A stretch of DNA of 50,237 nucleotides from an uncultured Alistipes sp. (GCA_944321755.1 CALUMM010000016.1:1-50237), one strand, 5' to 3'; shown: positions 8,359-18,576, numbered from the stretch's first letter. The notes: generated by a model not told the origin, from the sequence alone. Made by a program: numbers and translations.

Positions 8359-9363
8359 CTATCCGCGGGTCAGGTGCTCGATCCGGGTCAGTTCGTCGTC
8401 CGAGAAGTCCAGATTCTCCATCGCCCGCAGGTTGTCGGCAATCTGGGCCGTCGAACTGGCCCCGATGATCACCGAAGAGATGCGTTCGTCGCGCAGCAGC
8501 CACGACAGCGCCATTTCGGCCAGCGACTGTCCCCGCTGCCGGGCCAGATCGTCGAGGCCCCGAAGCCGCGCCAGCATCGCCTCGTCGAGCACGTCGCTCC
8601 GCAGCGTCCGCCCCTCGGCCATGCGCGAACCCGCCGGAATACCGTCGAGATAACGGTTCGTCAGCAACCCCTGGGCCAGGGGCGAAAAGACAATAAAGCC
8701 CGACCCGGCCGCCACCGAAAGGTCGAAGACCCCGCTTTCGACCGGCGCACGGTCGAGCAGGTTGTAACGATCCTGAAAGAGCAGGCACGGCACGTCGCGC
8801 GCCGCCAGATAGTCGAAGGCGAAACGCGCCGCTTCGAGCGGATAGCGCGACAATCCGACGTAGAGCGCCCGGCCGCTGCGGACGATATCGACCAGCGCCT
8901 GCAGGGTCTCTTCGAGGGGTGTCTCGGGATCGTAGCGGTGCGAATAGAAGATGTCGACATAATCGAGTTTCATGCGCCGGAGGCTCTGGTCGAGGCTCGC
9001 CATCAGGTATTTGCGCGAGCCCCAGTTGCCGTAGGGTCCGGGCCACATGTCGTATCCGGCCTTCGTCGAGATGAAAAGTTCGTCGCGGTAGGGGCGGAAC
9101 GACTGCTCCATCAGTCGGCCGAAATTCTCCTCCGCCGTGCCGTACTCCGGACCGTAGTTGTTCGCCAGGTCGAAGTGCACGATCCCGCGGTCGAAAGCGT
9201 AATGGGCCATTTCGCGGACTTTCGAGTAACTCTGGCGGCTTCCGAAATTCTGCCACAGCCCGAGCGACACCAGCGGCAGCAACACGCCGCTCCGTCCCGC
9301 CCGGCGGTAGACCATGCCGTCGTCGTAACGCGACGGCGAAGGGTTGTAAGGGGGTTCGATCAT
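8359..9363 (-). CDS. Aldo/keto reductase (Kv-beta / YghZ-like)
   Basis: 334 aa, NADPH-dependent. The catalytic tetrad can be traced: Asp in DLANNYG, Tyr in NNYGPEYG, Lys in STKAGYDM and His in FYSHRYDP. The start MVYRRAGRSG and the YDMWPGPYGNWGSRK segment are typical of the group that includes E. coli YghZ, a glyceraldehyde-3-phosphate/methylglyoxal reductase. The NADPH-binding GASST motif is near the C-terminus. It follows polA by 94 bases in the same direction, with no clear promoter in between. Confidence 0.9.
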   Translation of the reverse strand: MIEPPYNPSPSRYDDGMVYRRAGRSGVLLPLVSLGLWQNFGSRQSYSKVREMAHYAFDRGIVHFDLANNYGPEYGTAEENFGRLMEQSFRPYRDELFISTKAGYDMWPGPYGNWGSRKYLMASLDQSLRRMKLDYVDIFYSHRYDPETPLEETLQALVDIVRSGRALYVGLSRYPLEAARFAFDYLAARDVPCLLFQDRYNLLDRAPVESGVFDLSVAAGSGFIVFSPLAQGLLTNRYLDGIPAGSRMAEGRTLRSDVLDEAMLARLRGLDDLARQRGQSLAEMALSWLLRDERISSVIIGASSTAQIADNLRAMENLDFSDDELTRIEHLTRG

Positions 9364-9457
9364 ACTTCTCTGAATTTATCGTTGCGGAGCCTCCCCCGGA
9401 GCGTCCCCGCCTTTCAACGGCAGGGCTCCCCGCTCCGGCAGGCGTCCCCGGTTTCAC

Positions 9458-12331
9458 TCAATGCGCTTCAAGCCAGTTGCGGCCCACCCCGGCATCGGCT
9501 ATGAGCCGCACCTTCAGTTTCGCGGCGGACTCCATGCTCTCGGTGACGATCCGCACGACCCGCTCCTGCTCCTCACGCAGCATGTCGACCACCAGTTCGT
9601 CGTGCACCTGCAGGATCACCCGCGAGCGGATCCCCTCGGCCGCAAAACGGCGGTGAACGTCGATCATGGCGATCTTCATGATGTCGGCCGCCGAACCCTG
9701 GATCGGAGCATTCACGGCATTGCGCTCGGCCAGGCCCCGCGCCACAGCGTTGTGCGAATTGATGTCGTTGAGGTAGCGCCGCCGCCCGAAGATCGTCGAG
9801 ACGAAGCCCTCCTCCCGAGCCCGCTCCACCACGCGGTCCATATACTCCTTGACCTTGGGGTAGGAGGCGAAATAGCCGTCGATGATCTCCCGGGCCTCCT
9901 TGCGCGGGATCTCCAGCCGCTGGCTCAGTCCGAAGGCCGAAATGCCGTAGATAATGCCGAAATTCGCCGTCTTGGCCCGCCGCCGCTCCTCGGGTGTCAC
10001 CTCCGAGATCGGTTTGTTGAAGAGCCGCGAGGCCGTCGAGGCGTGGACATCCTCCCCGTGCTCGAAGGCTGCGATCAACGACTCGTCGCCCGAAAGGTGG
10101 GCCATCAGCCGCAGCTCCACCTGGCTGTAATCCGCCGACAAAAGCAGATGGTCGTCGTCTGACGGAATGAAGGCCTTGCGGATGCGGCGGCCCATCTCCT
10201 CGCGCACGGGGATGTTCTGCAGGTTGGGATTCGTCGACGAGAGGCGCCCGGTGGCCGTCACCGCCTGGTTGAACGACGTATGGATCCGTCCCGTGCGGCG
10301 GTTGACCAGTTGCGGCAGCGCCTCGACATAGGTCGACAGCAGCTTTTTCACCCCGCGGTATTCGAGGATCAGATCGACGATCCGGTGTTTGTGCGCAAAC
10401 GACTGGAGGTACTCCTCGTCGGTACAGAACTGCTTGGTTTTCGTCATCTTGGGCTTTTCGGCAATGCGCATCTTCGCAAAGAGCACCTCGCCCAGCTGCC
10501 GTGTCGAGTTGATGTTCAGATTCGGCTCCCCGGCCTCGGCCCGCACCGCAGCCTCCAGTTCCGCCAGCTTGCGGTTCAGCTCCACGGCATAGGCGGCCAG
10601 CGCCTCCGTGTCGATCCGCACGCCCGCCATCTCGATGTCGGCCAGCACGGTGATCATCGGCGCCTCGACCTCGAAATAGAGGTGCTGCAGTCCGATCTGC
10701 TCGACCAGCGGGAAGAGCACCCGTTTGAGCCGGAGCGTAACGTCGGCATCCTCCGCGGCGTACTCCTTCACGCGCTCGACGTTCACCAGATCCATCGTCA
10801 GCTGCTTGGCCCCCTTGCCGATCAGCGTCTCGATCTCGATCGGGCGGTAGTTCAGGTACTTTTCGGCCAGGATGTTCATGTTGTGGCGCGACTCGGGATC
10901 CAGCAGGTAGTGGAGGATCATCGTATCGTAGAAGCGACCCCGGACCTCAACGCCCAACTGCCTGAGAACCATCAGGTCGAACTTGATATTCTGGCCGATC
11001 TTGGCGATGCGTTCGTTCTCGAACAGCGGGCGGATGATCTCCGCATATTCACGCGCGGTCTCCTCCCTGAAGGGCACGTACCACGCCTTGAAGGGCTCCA
11101 CGGCCAGCGACAAACCCACGATCCGGTCGTTGAAGACGTCGAGTCCCGTCGTCTCGGTATCGAAGCAGAACTCCTCGTAACGCGCCACCGCGGCAATCAC
11201 CTCCCGCAGGTGGTCGGCACTCTCCACGAGTGTATATTCGTGGGGCGTGGTCTGCGCCGTCTCGAACTGCATCGCCTCGGCTTCAGCCTGCAGGTCGGCC
11301 GCCGGAACCGGTGCCGCCGCCATCGGAACCACGGGCTCGCCGAAGAGGTTTCCCTGTCCGGCCAACGCCGCCTTCTTCGCCGCGGCCGACTTGGCCCGCG
11401 CCATCTCCGCCAGTTGGGTCTGCGCCTCCTGGCGGGGACCGTCCGGGACCGGCTCGGGAGGAGCCAGGTTGGCCAGATCATTCAGGAACGCCTTGAAATC
11501 GAGCTCCGCAAAGAGCGCCCGCAAATCATCGAGATGCGGATCGCAGACCGTCAAATCCTCTTCGCGCAATTCGATCGGAACGTCGAGGCAGATGGTCGTC
11601 AGGCGTTTGGCCAGCCGCAGGTTGTCGGCCCAGGCGGCGATCTTCTCGCCCTGCTTTCCGGGGATCCGATCGACATTCGCCAGGATATTCTCCACCGTAC
11701 CCCATTCGCGGACCAGTTTGCAGGCACTCTTCTCGCCGATCCCCGGGACGCCCGGAATGTTGTCCGACGCATCCCCCCACAGGGCCAGGATATCCCGCAC
11801 CAGCTGCGGATCGTCGATGCCGTACTTTTCGCGAATCTCCTCGCGTCCCACGATCTCGATACTCCCGTCGGCGCCCCGCTGCTTGTAGATGCGGCAGCGG
11901 TCGCGAACCAACTGTCCGTAATCCTTGTCGGGCGTCACCATATAGACATCGTAACCCGCCTCGGCGCCCTTCTGCGAGAGGGTGCCGATCACGTCGTCGG
12001 CCTCGTAGCCCTCGACTTCGAGGATCGGGATGCACATCGCCTCCAGCACCCGTTTCACGTAGGGAACCGACAGCAGAATATCTTCGGGCGTCTCCGTGCG
12101 ATTGGCCTTGTACTCCGGAAAAATCTCCCGTCGGAAACTCCCGCCCGGAGGATCGAAGGCAACCCCCAGCAGATCGGGTCGTTCGCGTTTCTGGATGTCG
12201 CGCAGGAACTTCACGAAGCCGAACACCACCGAGGTATTCATCCCCGTCCGGTTGCGCATGGGACGCCCCAGAAACGCATAGTAATACTTGAATATCAACG
12301 CATAGGCGTCGACCAGGAAGAGTTTTTTCAT
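9458..12331 (-). CDS. polA: DNA polymerase I
   Basis: 957 aa, starting MKKLFLVDAYALIF at 12331. An in-frame Met 15 codons earlier would push into queD and is less likely. The N-terminal 5'-3' exonuclease domain covers about residues 1-300. The 3'-5' exonuclease domain has an intact CFDTETTG motif near residue 389, so proofreading looks active. The polymerase domain has DYSQVELR near 735 and QVHDELV near 908, with an RRXXKTANFGIIYG-type O-helix between. A stretch rich in Ala, Pro and Gln at about 310-360 links the exonuclease parts. It is probably transcribed with queD, 37 bases upstream. Confidence 0.97.
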   Translation of the reverse strand: MKKLFLVDAYALIFKYYYAFLGRPMRNRTGMNTSVVFGFVKFLRDIQKRERPDLLGVAFDPPGGSFRREIFPEYKANRTETPEDILLSVPYVKRVLEAMCIPILEVEGYEADDVIGTLSQKGAEAGYDVYMVTPDKDYGQLVRDRCRIYKQRGADGSIEIVGREEIREKYGIDDPQLVRDILALWGDASDNIPGVPGIGEKSACKLVREWGTVENILANVDRIPGKQGEKIAAWADNLRLAKRLTTICLDVPIELREEDLTVCDPHLDDLRALFAELDFKAFLNDLANLAPPEPVPDGPRQEAQTQLAEMARAKSAAAKKAALAGQGNLFGEPVVPMAAAPVPAADLQAEAEAMQFETAQTTPHEYTLVESADHLREVIAAVARYEEFCFDTETTGLDVFNDRIVGLSLAVEPFKAWYVPFREETAREYAEIIRPLFENERIAKIGQNIKFDLMVLRQLGVEVRGRFYDTMILHYLLDPESRHNMNILAEKYLNYRPIEIETLIGKGAKQLTMDLVNVERVKEYAAEDADVTLRLKRVLFPLVEQIGLQHLYFEVEAPMITVLADIEMAGVRIDTEALAAYAVELNRKLAELEAAVRAEAGEPNLNINSTRQLGEVLFAKMRIAEKPKMTKTKQFCTDEEYLQSFAHKHRIVDLILEYRGVKKLLSTYVEALPQLVNRRTGRIHTSFNQAVTATGRLSSTNPNLQNIPVREEMGRRIRKAFIPSDDDHLLLSADYSQVELRLMAHLSGDESLIAAFEHGEDVHASTASRLFNKPISEVTPEERRRAKTANFGIIYGISAFGLSQRLEIPRKEAREIIDGYFASYPKVKEYMDRVVERAREEGFVSTIFGRRRYLNDINSHNAVARGLAERNAVNAPIQGSAADIMKIAMIDVHRRFAAEGIRSRVILQVHDELVVDMLREEQERVVRIVTESMESAAKLKVRLIADAGVGRNWLEAH

Positions 12332-12368
12332 AGCTGTGTATTGCGTCGTTTTGTCGAAAGGGGAGGGG

Positions 12369-12821
12369 TCAGGCATTGTCTTCGGCGAACCATTCGGCGA
12401 ACGACGTGGCGGTCTCGTGGAGTCGCAGCGAATGGAGCGTCACGCCCTCGGGCAGCCGCGCAGCAATCCGCGCGGCAAAGTCCCCCAGCATGTTCTCGCA
12501 CGTCGGCTGGTAATCCACCGTCACGACATTCCCGAAACGGGCCGACAAGACCCTGAAAAGTTCCGATCCGGGCTCCGGGCGCTTCAGGACCAGGGCATGG
12601 TCGAAGCGCGAAACGATCTCCTCGTTTACGATGCGTTTCAAGACGCCGAAATCCATCACCATCCCGCATTTGGGGTTCTCCGGGTCCCGGACCGGGGATC
12701 CCTTCACCGTCACGAAAAGCCGGTAGGAGTGCCCGTGGATTTCACGGCACGGGCCGTCGTAACCGTCGAGGGCGTGCGCCGCCTCGAACGAAAATTCCTT
12801 GGTCAATCTGATTACTGCCAT
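12369..12821 (-). CDS. queD: 6-carboxy-5,6,7,8-tetrahydropterin synthase (QueD/PTPS family)
   Basis: 150 aa. The family converts dihydroneopterin triphosphate, the FolE product, to 6-carboxytetrahydropterin on the route to queuosine. The zinc-binding His residues are in FEAAH and in the CREIHGHSY motif, which also carries the catalytic Cys. Length is slightly above the usual 120-140 aa. A eukaryote-like pyruvoyl-tetrahydropterin synthase activity is the main alternative, but the CxxxHGH motif favours QueD. The gene heads a transcript into polA and has its own promoter and a possibly folded leader. Confidence 0.88.
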   Translation of the reverse strand: MAVIRLTKEFSFEAAHALDGYDGPCREIHGHSYRLFVTVKGSPVRDPENPKCGMVMDFGVLKRIVNEEIVSRFDHALVLKRPEPGSELFRVLSARFGNVVTVDYQPTCENMLGDFAARIAARLPEGVTLHSLRLHETATSFAEWFAEDNA

Positions 12822-12835
12822 ATTGTCAAGATCCT

Positions 12836-12888
12836 GATGCGGGCGTGCAAAACAGGAAAGCCAGCCTCACCCTTTGCCGAACCGCATC
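12836..12888 (-). promoter_or_regulatory. Possible structured leader of queD
   Basis: On the minus strand GATGCGG is followed about 39 bases later by CCGCATC, a perfect 7-bp closing stem just before the queD start, with short internal pairings such as GCAAA/TTTGC. It does not match the preQ1-I pattern I know. It may be a leader fold or coincidence. Confidence 0.25.
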
Positions 12889-12898
12889 CTGCATTTCA

Positions 12899-12906
12899 CA
12901 AAGATA
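12899..12906 (-). promoter_or_regulatory. -7 promoter element for queD-polA
   Basis: Minus-strand TATCTTTG, an exact TAnnTTTG match, 77 bases before the queD start. A TTTG lies 14 bases upstream, closer than the ideal spacing. Confidence 0.55.
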
Positions 12907-12950
12907 ATGGAAATCGAAAACAAAACCGCCCTCCCAACACGAATCATTCC

Positions 12951-12981
12951 AAAAAAAGACGCCTCCCGAACGGGAGACGCC
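12951..12981 (-). terminator. Terminator of the mannan operon
   Basis: Minus-strand hairpin GGCGTCTCCC / GGGAGGCGTC with loop GTTC, containing two wobble pairs and followed by seven T. It sits 24 bases after the epimerase stop and closes the long operon. Confidence 0.85.
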
Positions 12982-13005
12982 TTTTCAAGTAGAGCAGAAA
13001 GTCGG

Positions 13006-14214
13006 TTATTTCCGGTTGGGAGCTGCTCCCAACCGTTCGAGCAGTTCCAGGCACATCCGCCCGTTGTGATAGGGACATTTCCAGATCCCGGCCTTGTCGT
13101 CGTCGAGATTCACCCGTCCGTCGGCACGGATACTCCAGAACCATTCGCCCGATTCCCGGTCGAGCAGGTGGCCCTTGATATAATCCCACGTATCGAGCAG
13201 CATGGCTGCGGCCCGCTCCTCCCCGTGGAAGGCTGACAGATAGTACAACCCGACCATCGTTTCGGCCTGAACCCACCAGTGCCGCTCCCGGTCGGTGATC
13301 CCTCCGGCATTACCCTCGTAAGCCATACTCCCGTCCGGCATATAGCCCTCCAACGCCGCACGGGCAAGTGCCGAAGTCCGCGGCAGCACCTCCTGCATCA
13401 ATTCCGGATCCCCGAGCACCTCCGCCGCCTCGAACAAAAGCCACGAAGCCTCGATGTCGTGACCATACGAATAGATCCCCTCGCTCCGATCCTCCCAGCG
13501 CTCGCCGAAAAAGAGCCCCAGATGGTTCGTGGCCGGAGAGAGCAACCGCCGCAGGAAGAGCCGGAGCAGGTTCGCAAGCTGCCGCCGCAAATCCGGATCC
13601 GGCCAAACCCGGTAGAGGTTCGTATAGGCCTCCAGGATATGCAGGTGGGTATTCATCGTCTTCTTTTCGTTGGCATCCTTGTCGCTCAGACGCATGTCGT
13701 CCAGCAGGTTCCAAGCCCGGTCCGACGCCTCGAAATAACCGTCATACCGCGGATCGAAGGCATGGTGTTCGATCTCCCCATACAGTCGGACCGCAGCATC
13801 CAAAGCCTCCCGATCGCCCGTGGCCCGACAGTATTCGCTCAGACCGTAGATCACGAAACTCAGGCCGTAAAACTGCTTCTTCGTCTCCAGCGGCCGACCG
13901 TCGGCGGAAATCGTCCAGTAAACCCCGCCATACTCCTTGTCACAGAAGTTTCCGAGCAGGCTTGCCCTGGCAGCCTCGGCTGCCGCCCGACAGGCCGGAT
14001 CGCCGAACAGGCGGTAAGCCGCCGAGAAGGTCCACAGAATCCGGGCGTGCATGACAACCCCTTTCGGGGCATCGGGATGCAACACCCCCGTTCCATCCAT
14101 ACGTCCGAAAAAACCGCCCCGTTCGCGGTCCTCCAATCCGATCCAGAAGGGAAGAATGTCTTCTCGCAACTCCTCCGACAACTCCGGAATCAAACGCTTC
14201 AAGGATTCCATCAT
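13006..14214 (-). CDS. Cellobiose/mannobiose 2-epimerase (N-acylglucosamine 2-epimerase family)
   Basis: 402 aa. The enzyme interconverts the reducing-end glucose and mannose of beta-1,4 disaccharides; in mannan breakdown it turns mannobiose into mannosylglucose. Family features of the (alpha/alpha)6 barrel include the ARILWTFSAAYR segment near residue 57, the NTHLHILEAYTNLYR segment near 188 with catalytic-type His, the GHDIEASWLL motif near 250 and the HWWVQAETMVG segment near 315. Context with GH26, GH130 and a symporter argues strongly for this role over N-acylglucosamine epimerase. The start overlaps the symporter stop in an ATGA arrangement. Confidence 0.9.
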   Translation of the reverse strand: MMESLKRLIPELSEELREDILPFWIGLEDRERGGFFGRMDGTGVLHPDAPKGVVMHARILWTFSAAYRLFGDPACRAAAEAARASLLGNFCDKEYGGVYWTISADGRPLETKKQFYGLSFVIYGLSEYCRATGDREALDAAVRLYGEIEHHAFDPRYDGYFEASDRAWNLLDDMRLSDKDANEKKTMNTHLHILEAYTNLYRVWPDPDLRRQLANLLRLFLRRLLSPATNHLGLFFGERWEDRSEGIYSYGHDIEASWLLFEAAEVLGDPELMQEVLPRTSALARAALEGYMPDGSMAYEGNAGGITDRERHWWVQAETMVGLYYLSAFHGEERAAAMLLDTWDYIKGHLLDRESGEWFWSIRADGRVNLDDDKAGIWKCPYHNGRMCLELLERLGAAPNRK

Positions 14215-15617
14215 ACGTTTTGCTCCTCTGTTTTGTTACGACGTTGCTGCAATTTGCGGGAGATGATCTGAACCCGCCGTTCACTCAGCGGATAGAGCCA
14301 GATCAGCACCACGGAGAGAAAAGCCCCGACGGCCGGCAGATAACTCAGCATCATCCGAATGCCGCGGATCGCCTCATCGCTCTGCGCCGCATTGGCCTGG
14401 AAACCGTAATAACCGAGCAGCCAGCCCGTCACGGCCCCGCCGAGCGTCCAGCCCAGCTTCTGAGACATCGAGGAGGAGGAGAAGATCAGTCCCGTGGCAC
14501 GCCGCCCGGTCTTCCATTCCGAAAAGTCCGCAATATCGGCGTACATGGACCACAGGAGCGGGAAGATACACCCGGCACAGATGCTGATCAGGGCCTGGAA
14601 GACGAAGATCCCAAGCAGTTGATCGGGCGAGAAGGCGTAGAAAACCAGACTCAGCACACAAGCCACGACCATCGCACCCATATAGGTGGTTCTCTTGCCG
14701 AAACGGTTGGACAGGGGCGAAGCCAGGACCACTCCCACCATGTTGGACAACTGACCCAGCATCAGATAAAGCGCCGAAAGCGAAAACAATCCGCCGCCGA
14801 AGCCTGAAACACCTTCATCCAGCACGTAGTATTTGAAGTAGTAGATCGTGGCGCCGTCCCGGATCGAGTTGAAGATCAGCGCCGCGATTCCCGCCCCGAG
14901 CAGGATCCACCAGGGACGGTTCACCAACAGATCCCTGAGGTCCTTTCCAACCGAGGTGTTTTTCGGCGTGCTGACCGTAACCCGCTCCCGGGTCCACTTG
15001 AAGCAGAGCACGAAGAGTACGGCACAGACCGCCCCGAAAACCATCATCGTACACTGCCACCCGTGGGCCTCCGAATGCACATCCCCCGGATCGGAGAAGA
15101 GGCCGACCAGCGGTTCGGCCAGCCCTACCGCAATGAAACTGCCCAGATAGGCGAAGAACATCCGGTAGGAGGAGAGAATATTGCGCTCCCCGGGATCGGA
15201 GGAGATGACCCCCAGCAGCGAGGCATACGGAACATTGACCATCGTGTAGATCATCATGAGCAGCGTATAGGTCACATAGGCGTAGACCAGTTTCCACCCC
15301 GGCGTGAGGTCCGGCGTGGAGAAGGCCAGCACACCGATCACCGCAAAGGGAACCGCGCCCCACAACAGGTAGGGTCGGAAACGCCCCCAGCGCGTATGGG
15401 TCCGGTCGGCAATCATTCCCATGATCGGGTCGTTGACCGTATCCCAGATCCGCGTCAGCAGGAACATCGTGCCGACGGCGGCCGGAGCCAGCCCGAAAAC
15501 ATCCGTATAGAAGAACAGCATGTACATGCCTATGATCTTCCAGAACATGGAAGAAGACATGTCCCCGAACCCGTAGGCGATCTTTTCCCGAAACCCGATC
15601 ATTGCAGACTCTTTCAT
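14211..15617 (-). CDS. GPH-family sugar:cation symporter (MFS)
   Basis: 468 aa with about 12 membrane helices. The N-terminus KIAYGFGDMSSSMFW and the IWDTVNDPIMG segment near residue 50, followed by RTHTRWGRFRPYLL, are signatures of the glycoside-pentoside-hexuronide:cation symporters (MelB/XynB type). Placed between the phosphorylase and epimerase genes, it probably carries mannobiose or mannosylglucose across the inner membrane with Na+ or H+, as its counterpart does in the B. fragilis mannan pathway. Substrate is inferred from context. Confidence 0.9.
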   Translation of the reverse strand: MKESAMIGFREKIAYGFGDMSSSMFWKIIGMYMLFFYTDVFGLAPAAVGTMFLLTRIWDTVNDPIMGMIADRTHTRWGRFRPYLLWGAVPFAVIGVLAFSTPDLTPGWKLVYAYVTYTLLMMIYTMVNVPYASLLGVISSDPGERNILSSYRMFFAYLGSFIAVGLAEPLVGLFSDPGDVHSEAHGWQCTMMVFGAVCAVLFVLCFKWTRERVTVSTPKNTSVGKDLRDLLVNRPWWILLGAGIAALIFNSIRDGATIYYFKYYVLDEGVSGFGGGLFSLSALYLMLGQLSNMVGVVLASPLSNRFGKRTTYMGAMVVACVLSLVFYAFSPDQLLGIFVFQALISICAGCIFPLLWSMYADIADFSEWKTGRRATGLIFSSSSMSQKLGWTLGGAVTGWLLGYYGFQANAAQSDEAIRGIRMMLSYLPAVGAFLSVVLIWLYPLSERRVQIISRKLQQRRNKTEEQNV

Positions 15618-15630
15618 GCGTTTTTTATGA

Positions 15631-16806
15631 CTATCTCGAATATCCGGAGGCCAAGTTACGGTCGATCAGTTCGTTGATCGACCGAACCGACAACCCCGTC
15701 CTCAAACCGTCGGCCGGGGTGTTCAGGCAGTAGTCCAACAAACGTTCCACGCTCGACACGGCAACATGCATACGTGTGTCGCTCGACGCATAGTAGATGT
15801 AGACCGTCCCGTCCGGCGCGGCAATCCAGCCGTTCGAAAAGAGCACGTTGGAGACGTCGCCGACCCGCTCGTCACCCTCGGGAGCCATGAAATAGCCCGC
15901 CGGTTCGGCAATCAGCTCCCACGGACGCTCCAGATCCGTCAGGTAGAGATAGAGCACGTAACGCAGTCCGGATGCACAGCCGCGAACCCCGTGGGCCAGG
16001 TGCAGCCACCCTTTCGGCGTCTTGATCGGATGCGGGCCTTCGCCGTTCTTCAACTCCTTGATCGTATGGTAATGACGGAAATTGATGATCTTCTCGTCGC
16101 AGACCTCGGCATGGGTGATGTCGTCGACCAGCGCCCAGCCGATCCCGCCCTGCCCGGTCTCGATGAAACCGTTCTGAGGCCGCGTGTAAAGAGCGTATTT
16201 CCCGTCGACAAACTCGGGATGGAGGACCACATTGCGCTGCTGGCTCTTGCAACGCAGATCCGGAAGCCGTTCCCAATGGACCAGATCGTGCGTCCGGGCG
16301 ATGCCCGCCGAAGCAACCGCCGAGGAGAGATCCCCAGGCTGTGCATTCGGATCCTTCCGCTCGACGCAGAAAATGCCGTAGATCCAACCGTCTTCATGTG
16401 CCGTGAGACGCATGTCGTAGACATTGACAGCCTCCTCGTCCGATTCGTCGAGCTGAACCGGACGATCCCAGAACCGGAAATTGTCGATTCCGTTCTCGCT
16501 CTGCGCAACGGCAAAATAGGATTTGCGGTCCGCACCCTCCACCCGGGCAACCAGCGTGTAACGCCCGTTGAAAAGCATGGCCCCCGAATTGAGAACGGCA
16601 TTCACACCGATCCGCTCCAGCAGAAAAGGATTCCGCACCTGCGAAAAATCGTACCGCCAGGTCAACGGAACATGTGCGGCGGTCAATACCGGATTCCTGT
16701 AACGCCGGAAAATACCGTTGCCGCCTTCCTGCGGAATATTGGGCTCTTGCAACAACGCTTCGTGTCTGCGATACAGCGCGTCGATTCTCTCTTGGTAATT
16801 CTCCAT
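15631..16806 (-). CDS. GH130 beta-1,4-mannosylglucose phosphorylase
   Basis: 391 aa starting [14 protein letters not shown] at 16806, close to the roughly 390 aa of the B. fragilis enzyme. It would split 4-O-beta-mannosyl-glucose with phosphate into mannose-1-phosphate and glucose in the cytoplasm. The five-bladed propeller is suggested by repeated strand segments, including [13 protein letters not shown] near 70, the WxYGIFC segment near 145 and [10 protein letters not shown] near 185. No signal peptide is present, as expected. A longer open frame upstream enters the GH26 gene and lacks a sensible start. The gap to GH26 is 8 bases. Confidence 0.9.
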   Translation of the reverse strand: MENYQERIDALYRRHEALLQEPNIPQEGGNGIFRRYRNPVLTAAHVPLTWRYDFSQVRNPFLLERIGVNAVLNSGAMLFNGRYTLVARVEGADRKSYFAVAQSENGIDNFRFWDRPVQLDESDEEAVNVYDMRLTAHEDGWIYGIFCVERKDPNAQPGDLSSAVASAGIARTHDLVHWERLPDLRCKSQQRNVVLHPEFVDGKYALYTRPQNGFIETGQGGIGWALVDDITHAEVCDEKIINFRHYHTIKELKNGEGPHPIKTPKGWLHLAHGVRGCASGLRYVLYLYLTDLERPWELIAEPAGYFMAPEGDERVGDVSNVLFSNGWIAAPDGTVYIYYASSDTRMHVAVSSVERLLDYCLNTPADGLRTGLSVRSINELIDRNLASGYSR

Positions 16807-16814
16807 GGATATAA

Positions 16815-18566
16815 CTATTGATTCTCGTACATATGCTGCAGATCGCCGTTGAACAGAATCGACGGTCGCTCCTTGAACTTCACGAAACCGGCGGCCGATG
16901 CGTGGCCCGGATAGGGTGCGTAGAAATGGTTTTCGATCCGGTTGGAATTCCGCCACACGAGAACGTAGGCCGGTTTGTATTTCGCAACCAGCGGGTAGAG
17001 CACCTCGCTGAACCAGTTGTCCATGGTAATCGACTCCAGACCCGTCTCCGTAAAGGCAAACGGCTTCCCCTCACGGCACGCCACGCGCTGCAGCACATTC
17101 AGCGACCGGTCGGCACACGTCCGGTACTCGTCAAGCCCCTCCTCTCCCTTGAAATGGTAGAGGTCCAGACCCAACAGATCGACATACTCCTCACCGGGAT
17201 AGCGCTCCAGATACTCGGCTTCGCTGCGGACCCGGTCCGGAGAATAGCAGTATATCAGATTCTTCAAACCTTTGACATCACGCAGGTAGGTCACGATCTG
17301 CCGCCACAGGGCCACATACTCGTCAGCCGAGCAGAAGTCCCGGCCCCACCAGAACCAACTCCCCGTATGCTCGTGCAGCGGTCGGAAAATCACCGGGATC
17401 GGTTCGCCATTCGGACCCTTGAGCGAAGCGAGGAATTCGGCAACCCGGTCGAGCCAGCGGCAGAATTCGGCATGGTGTTCACCCCCGGGCAGGAGCGTCG
17501 CCACGACGTTGCCGCCGGTCAGATCCCACGTATTCCCGCCCGTCACAAGGTTGTCGGCGTGCCAACTGATCGTATTGACTCCTCCCCGTTCATAGGCTTC
17601 ACGGATCAGACGCTTCATGCGGTCGAAATCCACCTTGTCCAGATTCCGTGAACCGTCGTGCTCGATCCCGCCGATCTCCCATCCGTAGACGGCCGGATAG
17701 TCCCCGCAAACGGCACGCACATCACTACCTCCCGCTTTTTTCTCCCATTCAACCCCATAGGCCGTATCGTCCTGATGGCCGAACATCGTTTTGTTGCCGA
17801 CCATCCGGTTCAGATTCGCATAGAGCGCCTCCGTCTGCAGAGTGCTGCCAGGAGTGGAGAGTTTCGAAACCGTGCCCGGCCCGGGAATCAGGTGCGGCGT
17901 AATGATCCGGGCCCACTCCCGGAAGGCCTTCGGCGTAACGTGCAGGCTGTCTCCGTGGAACATGTCCGCACGGTATCTGTCTCCGTCCTTCAACGGTGCG
18001 GTGATGTCCAGATACTTCACATGCTCTTTCTCTGCGGCATAAGCTTCCATCAATTCATTGGCTTTAAGGTATTTCTCCTCCACATGGCGGCGCGACGGCG
18101 ACGGCTTGACCGACAGGAGGATGATTTCGGTCCCGGGGCTGTGCAGCTCCACAAGCCGCACGAACGTCTTCACGTCGTCCAGGAATCGCTCGGGCGTGAA
18201 TCCATCCTTGAGGTCGTTGTCCCCTTCGTAGAGCACGATCTGACGCGGCCTGTAGGGAAACACGATCCGGTCGGCAAAATAGATGATGTCTTCGAGGTGG
18301 CTCCCGCCCACTCCCCGCCGCACAATATCGTATCCCGGGAAATACTGTTCGATATTTTTCCAGGTCCTGATCGAAGAACTCCCCACAAAGAGGATCTTCC
18401 CGACCCCGGGAAAATCGACGCTGTCCTGTGCGGCAAAACGCTCGATCTCCGGCAGCCACATCTTTTCCCGGGGATTCTTGCCCGGCAACACGGCCGAGGC
18501 CGTCCAGACGGTCATGGCCGCAATAAGCGGGAACAAGGCTTTCATAAGCCGATTTCCTGTTCTCAT
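16815..18566 (-). CDS. SGNH-esterase / GH26 beta-mannanase fusion, secreted
   Basis: 583 aa from 18566; MKALFPLI seven codons later (18545), with AGGAAA in front of it, is also a good start. A signal peptide ends near residue 27. Residues about 35-230 form an SGNH hydrolase with block I GSSS (62-65), block II GVGGS, block III GDND (N117) and block V DSLH (D206, H209). Residues about 240-580 form GH26, with acid/base Glu in RPLHEH (E399) and nucleophile Glu in FTETG (E507). No lipobox is visible, so the periplasm is likely. It probably deacetylates and cleaves mannan fragments; esterase activity is inferred. Confidence 0.88.
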   Translation of the reverse strand: MRTGNRLMKALFPLIAAMTVWTASAVLPGKNPREKMWLPEIERFAAQDSVDFPGVGKILFVGSSSIRTWKNIEQYFPGYDIVRRGVGGSHLEDIIYFADRIVFPYRPRQIVLYEGDNDLKDGFTPERFLDDVKTFVRLVELHSPGTEIILLSVKPSPSRRHVEEKYLKANELMEAYAAEKEHVKYLDITAPLKDGDRYRADMFHGDSLHVTPKAFREWARIITPHLIPGPGTVSKLSTPGSTLQTEALYANLNRMVGNKTMFGHQDDTAYGVEWEKKAGGSDVRAVCGDYPAVYGWEIGGIEHDGSRNLDKVDFDRMKRLIREAYERGGVNTISWHADNLVTGGNTWDLTGGNVVATLLPGGEHHAEFCRWLDRVAEFLASLKGPNGEPIPVIFRPLHEHTGSWFWWGRDFCSADEYVALWRQIVTYLRDVKGLKNLIYCYSPDRVRSEAEYLERYPGEEYVDLLGLDLYHFKGEEGLDEYRTCADRSLNVLQRVACREGKPFAFTETGLESITMDNWFSEVLYPLVAKYKPAYVLVWRNSNRIENHFYAPYPGHASAAGFVKFKERPSILFNGDLQHMYENQ

Positions 18567-18576
18567 GTGATTCGTT

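Noticed and set aside
10280..12556. Long open frame on the plus strand opposite polA
   Set aside because: Antisense shadow of a GC-rich gene with strong third-position bias; no recognisable motifs, rich in His, Arg and Leu. The same holds for long antisense frames over susD (20490-23351), susC (23793-26519), the TPR/EnvC genes (40500-43199) and the M13 gene (47069-49291).
12836..12888. preQ1-I riboswitch before queD
   Set aside because: The short consensus stem and A-rich tail of preQ1-I are not present; kept only as an unnamed structured leader.
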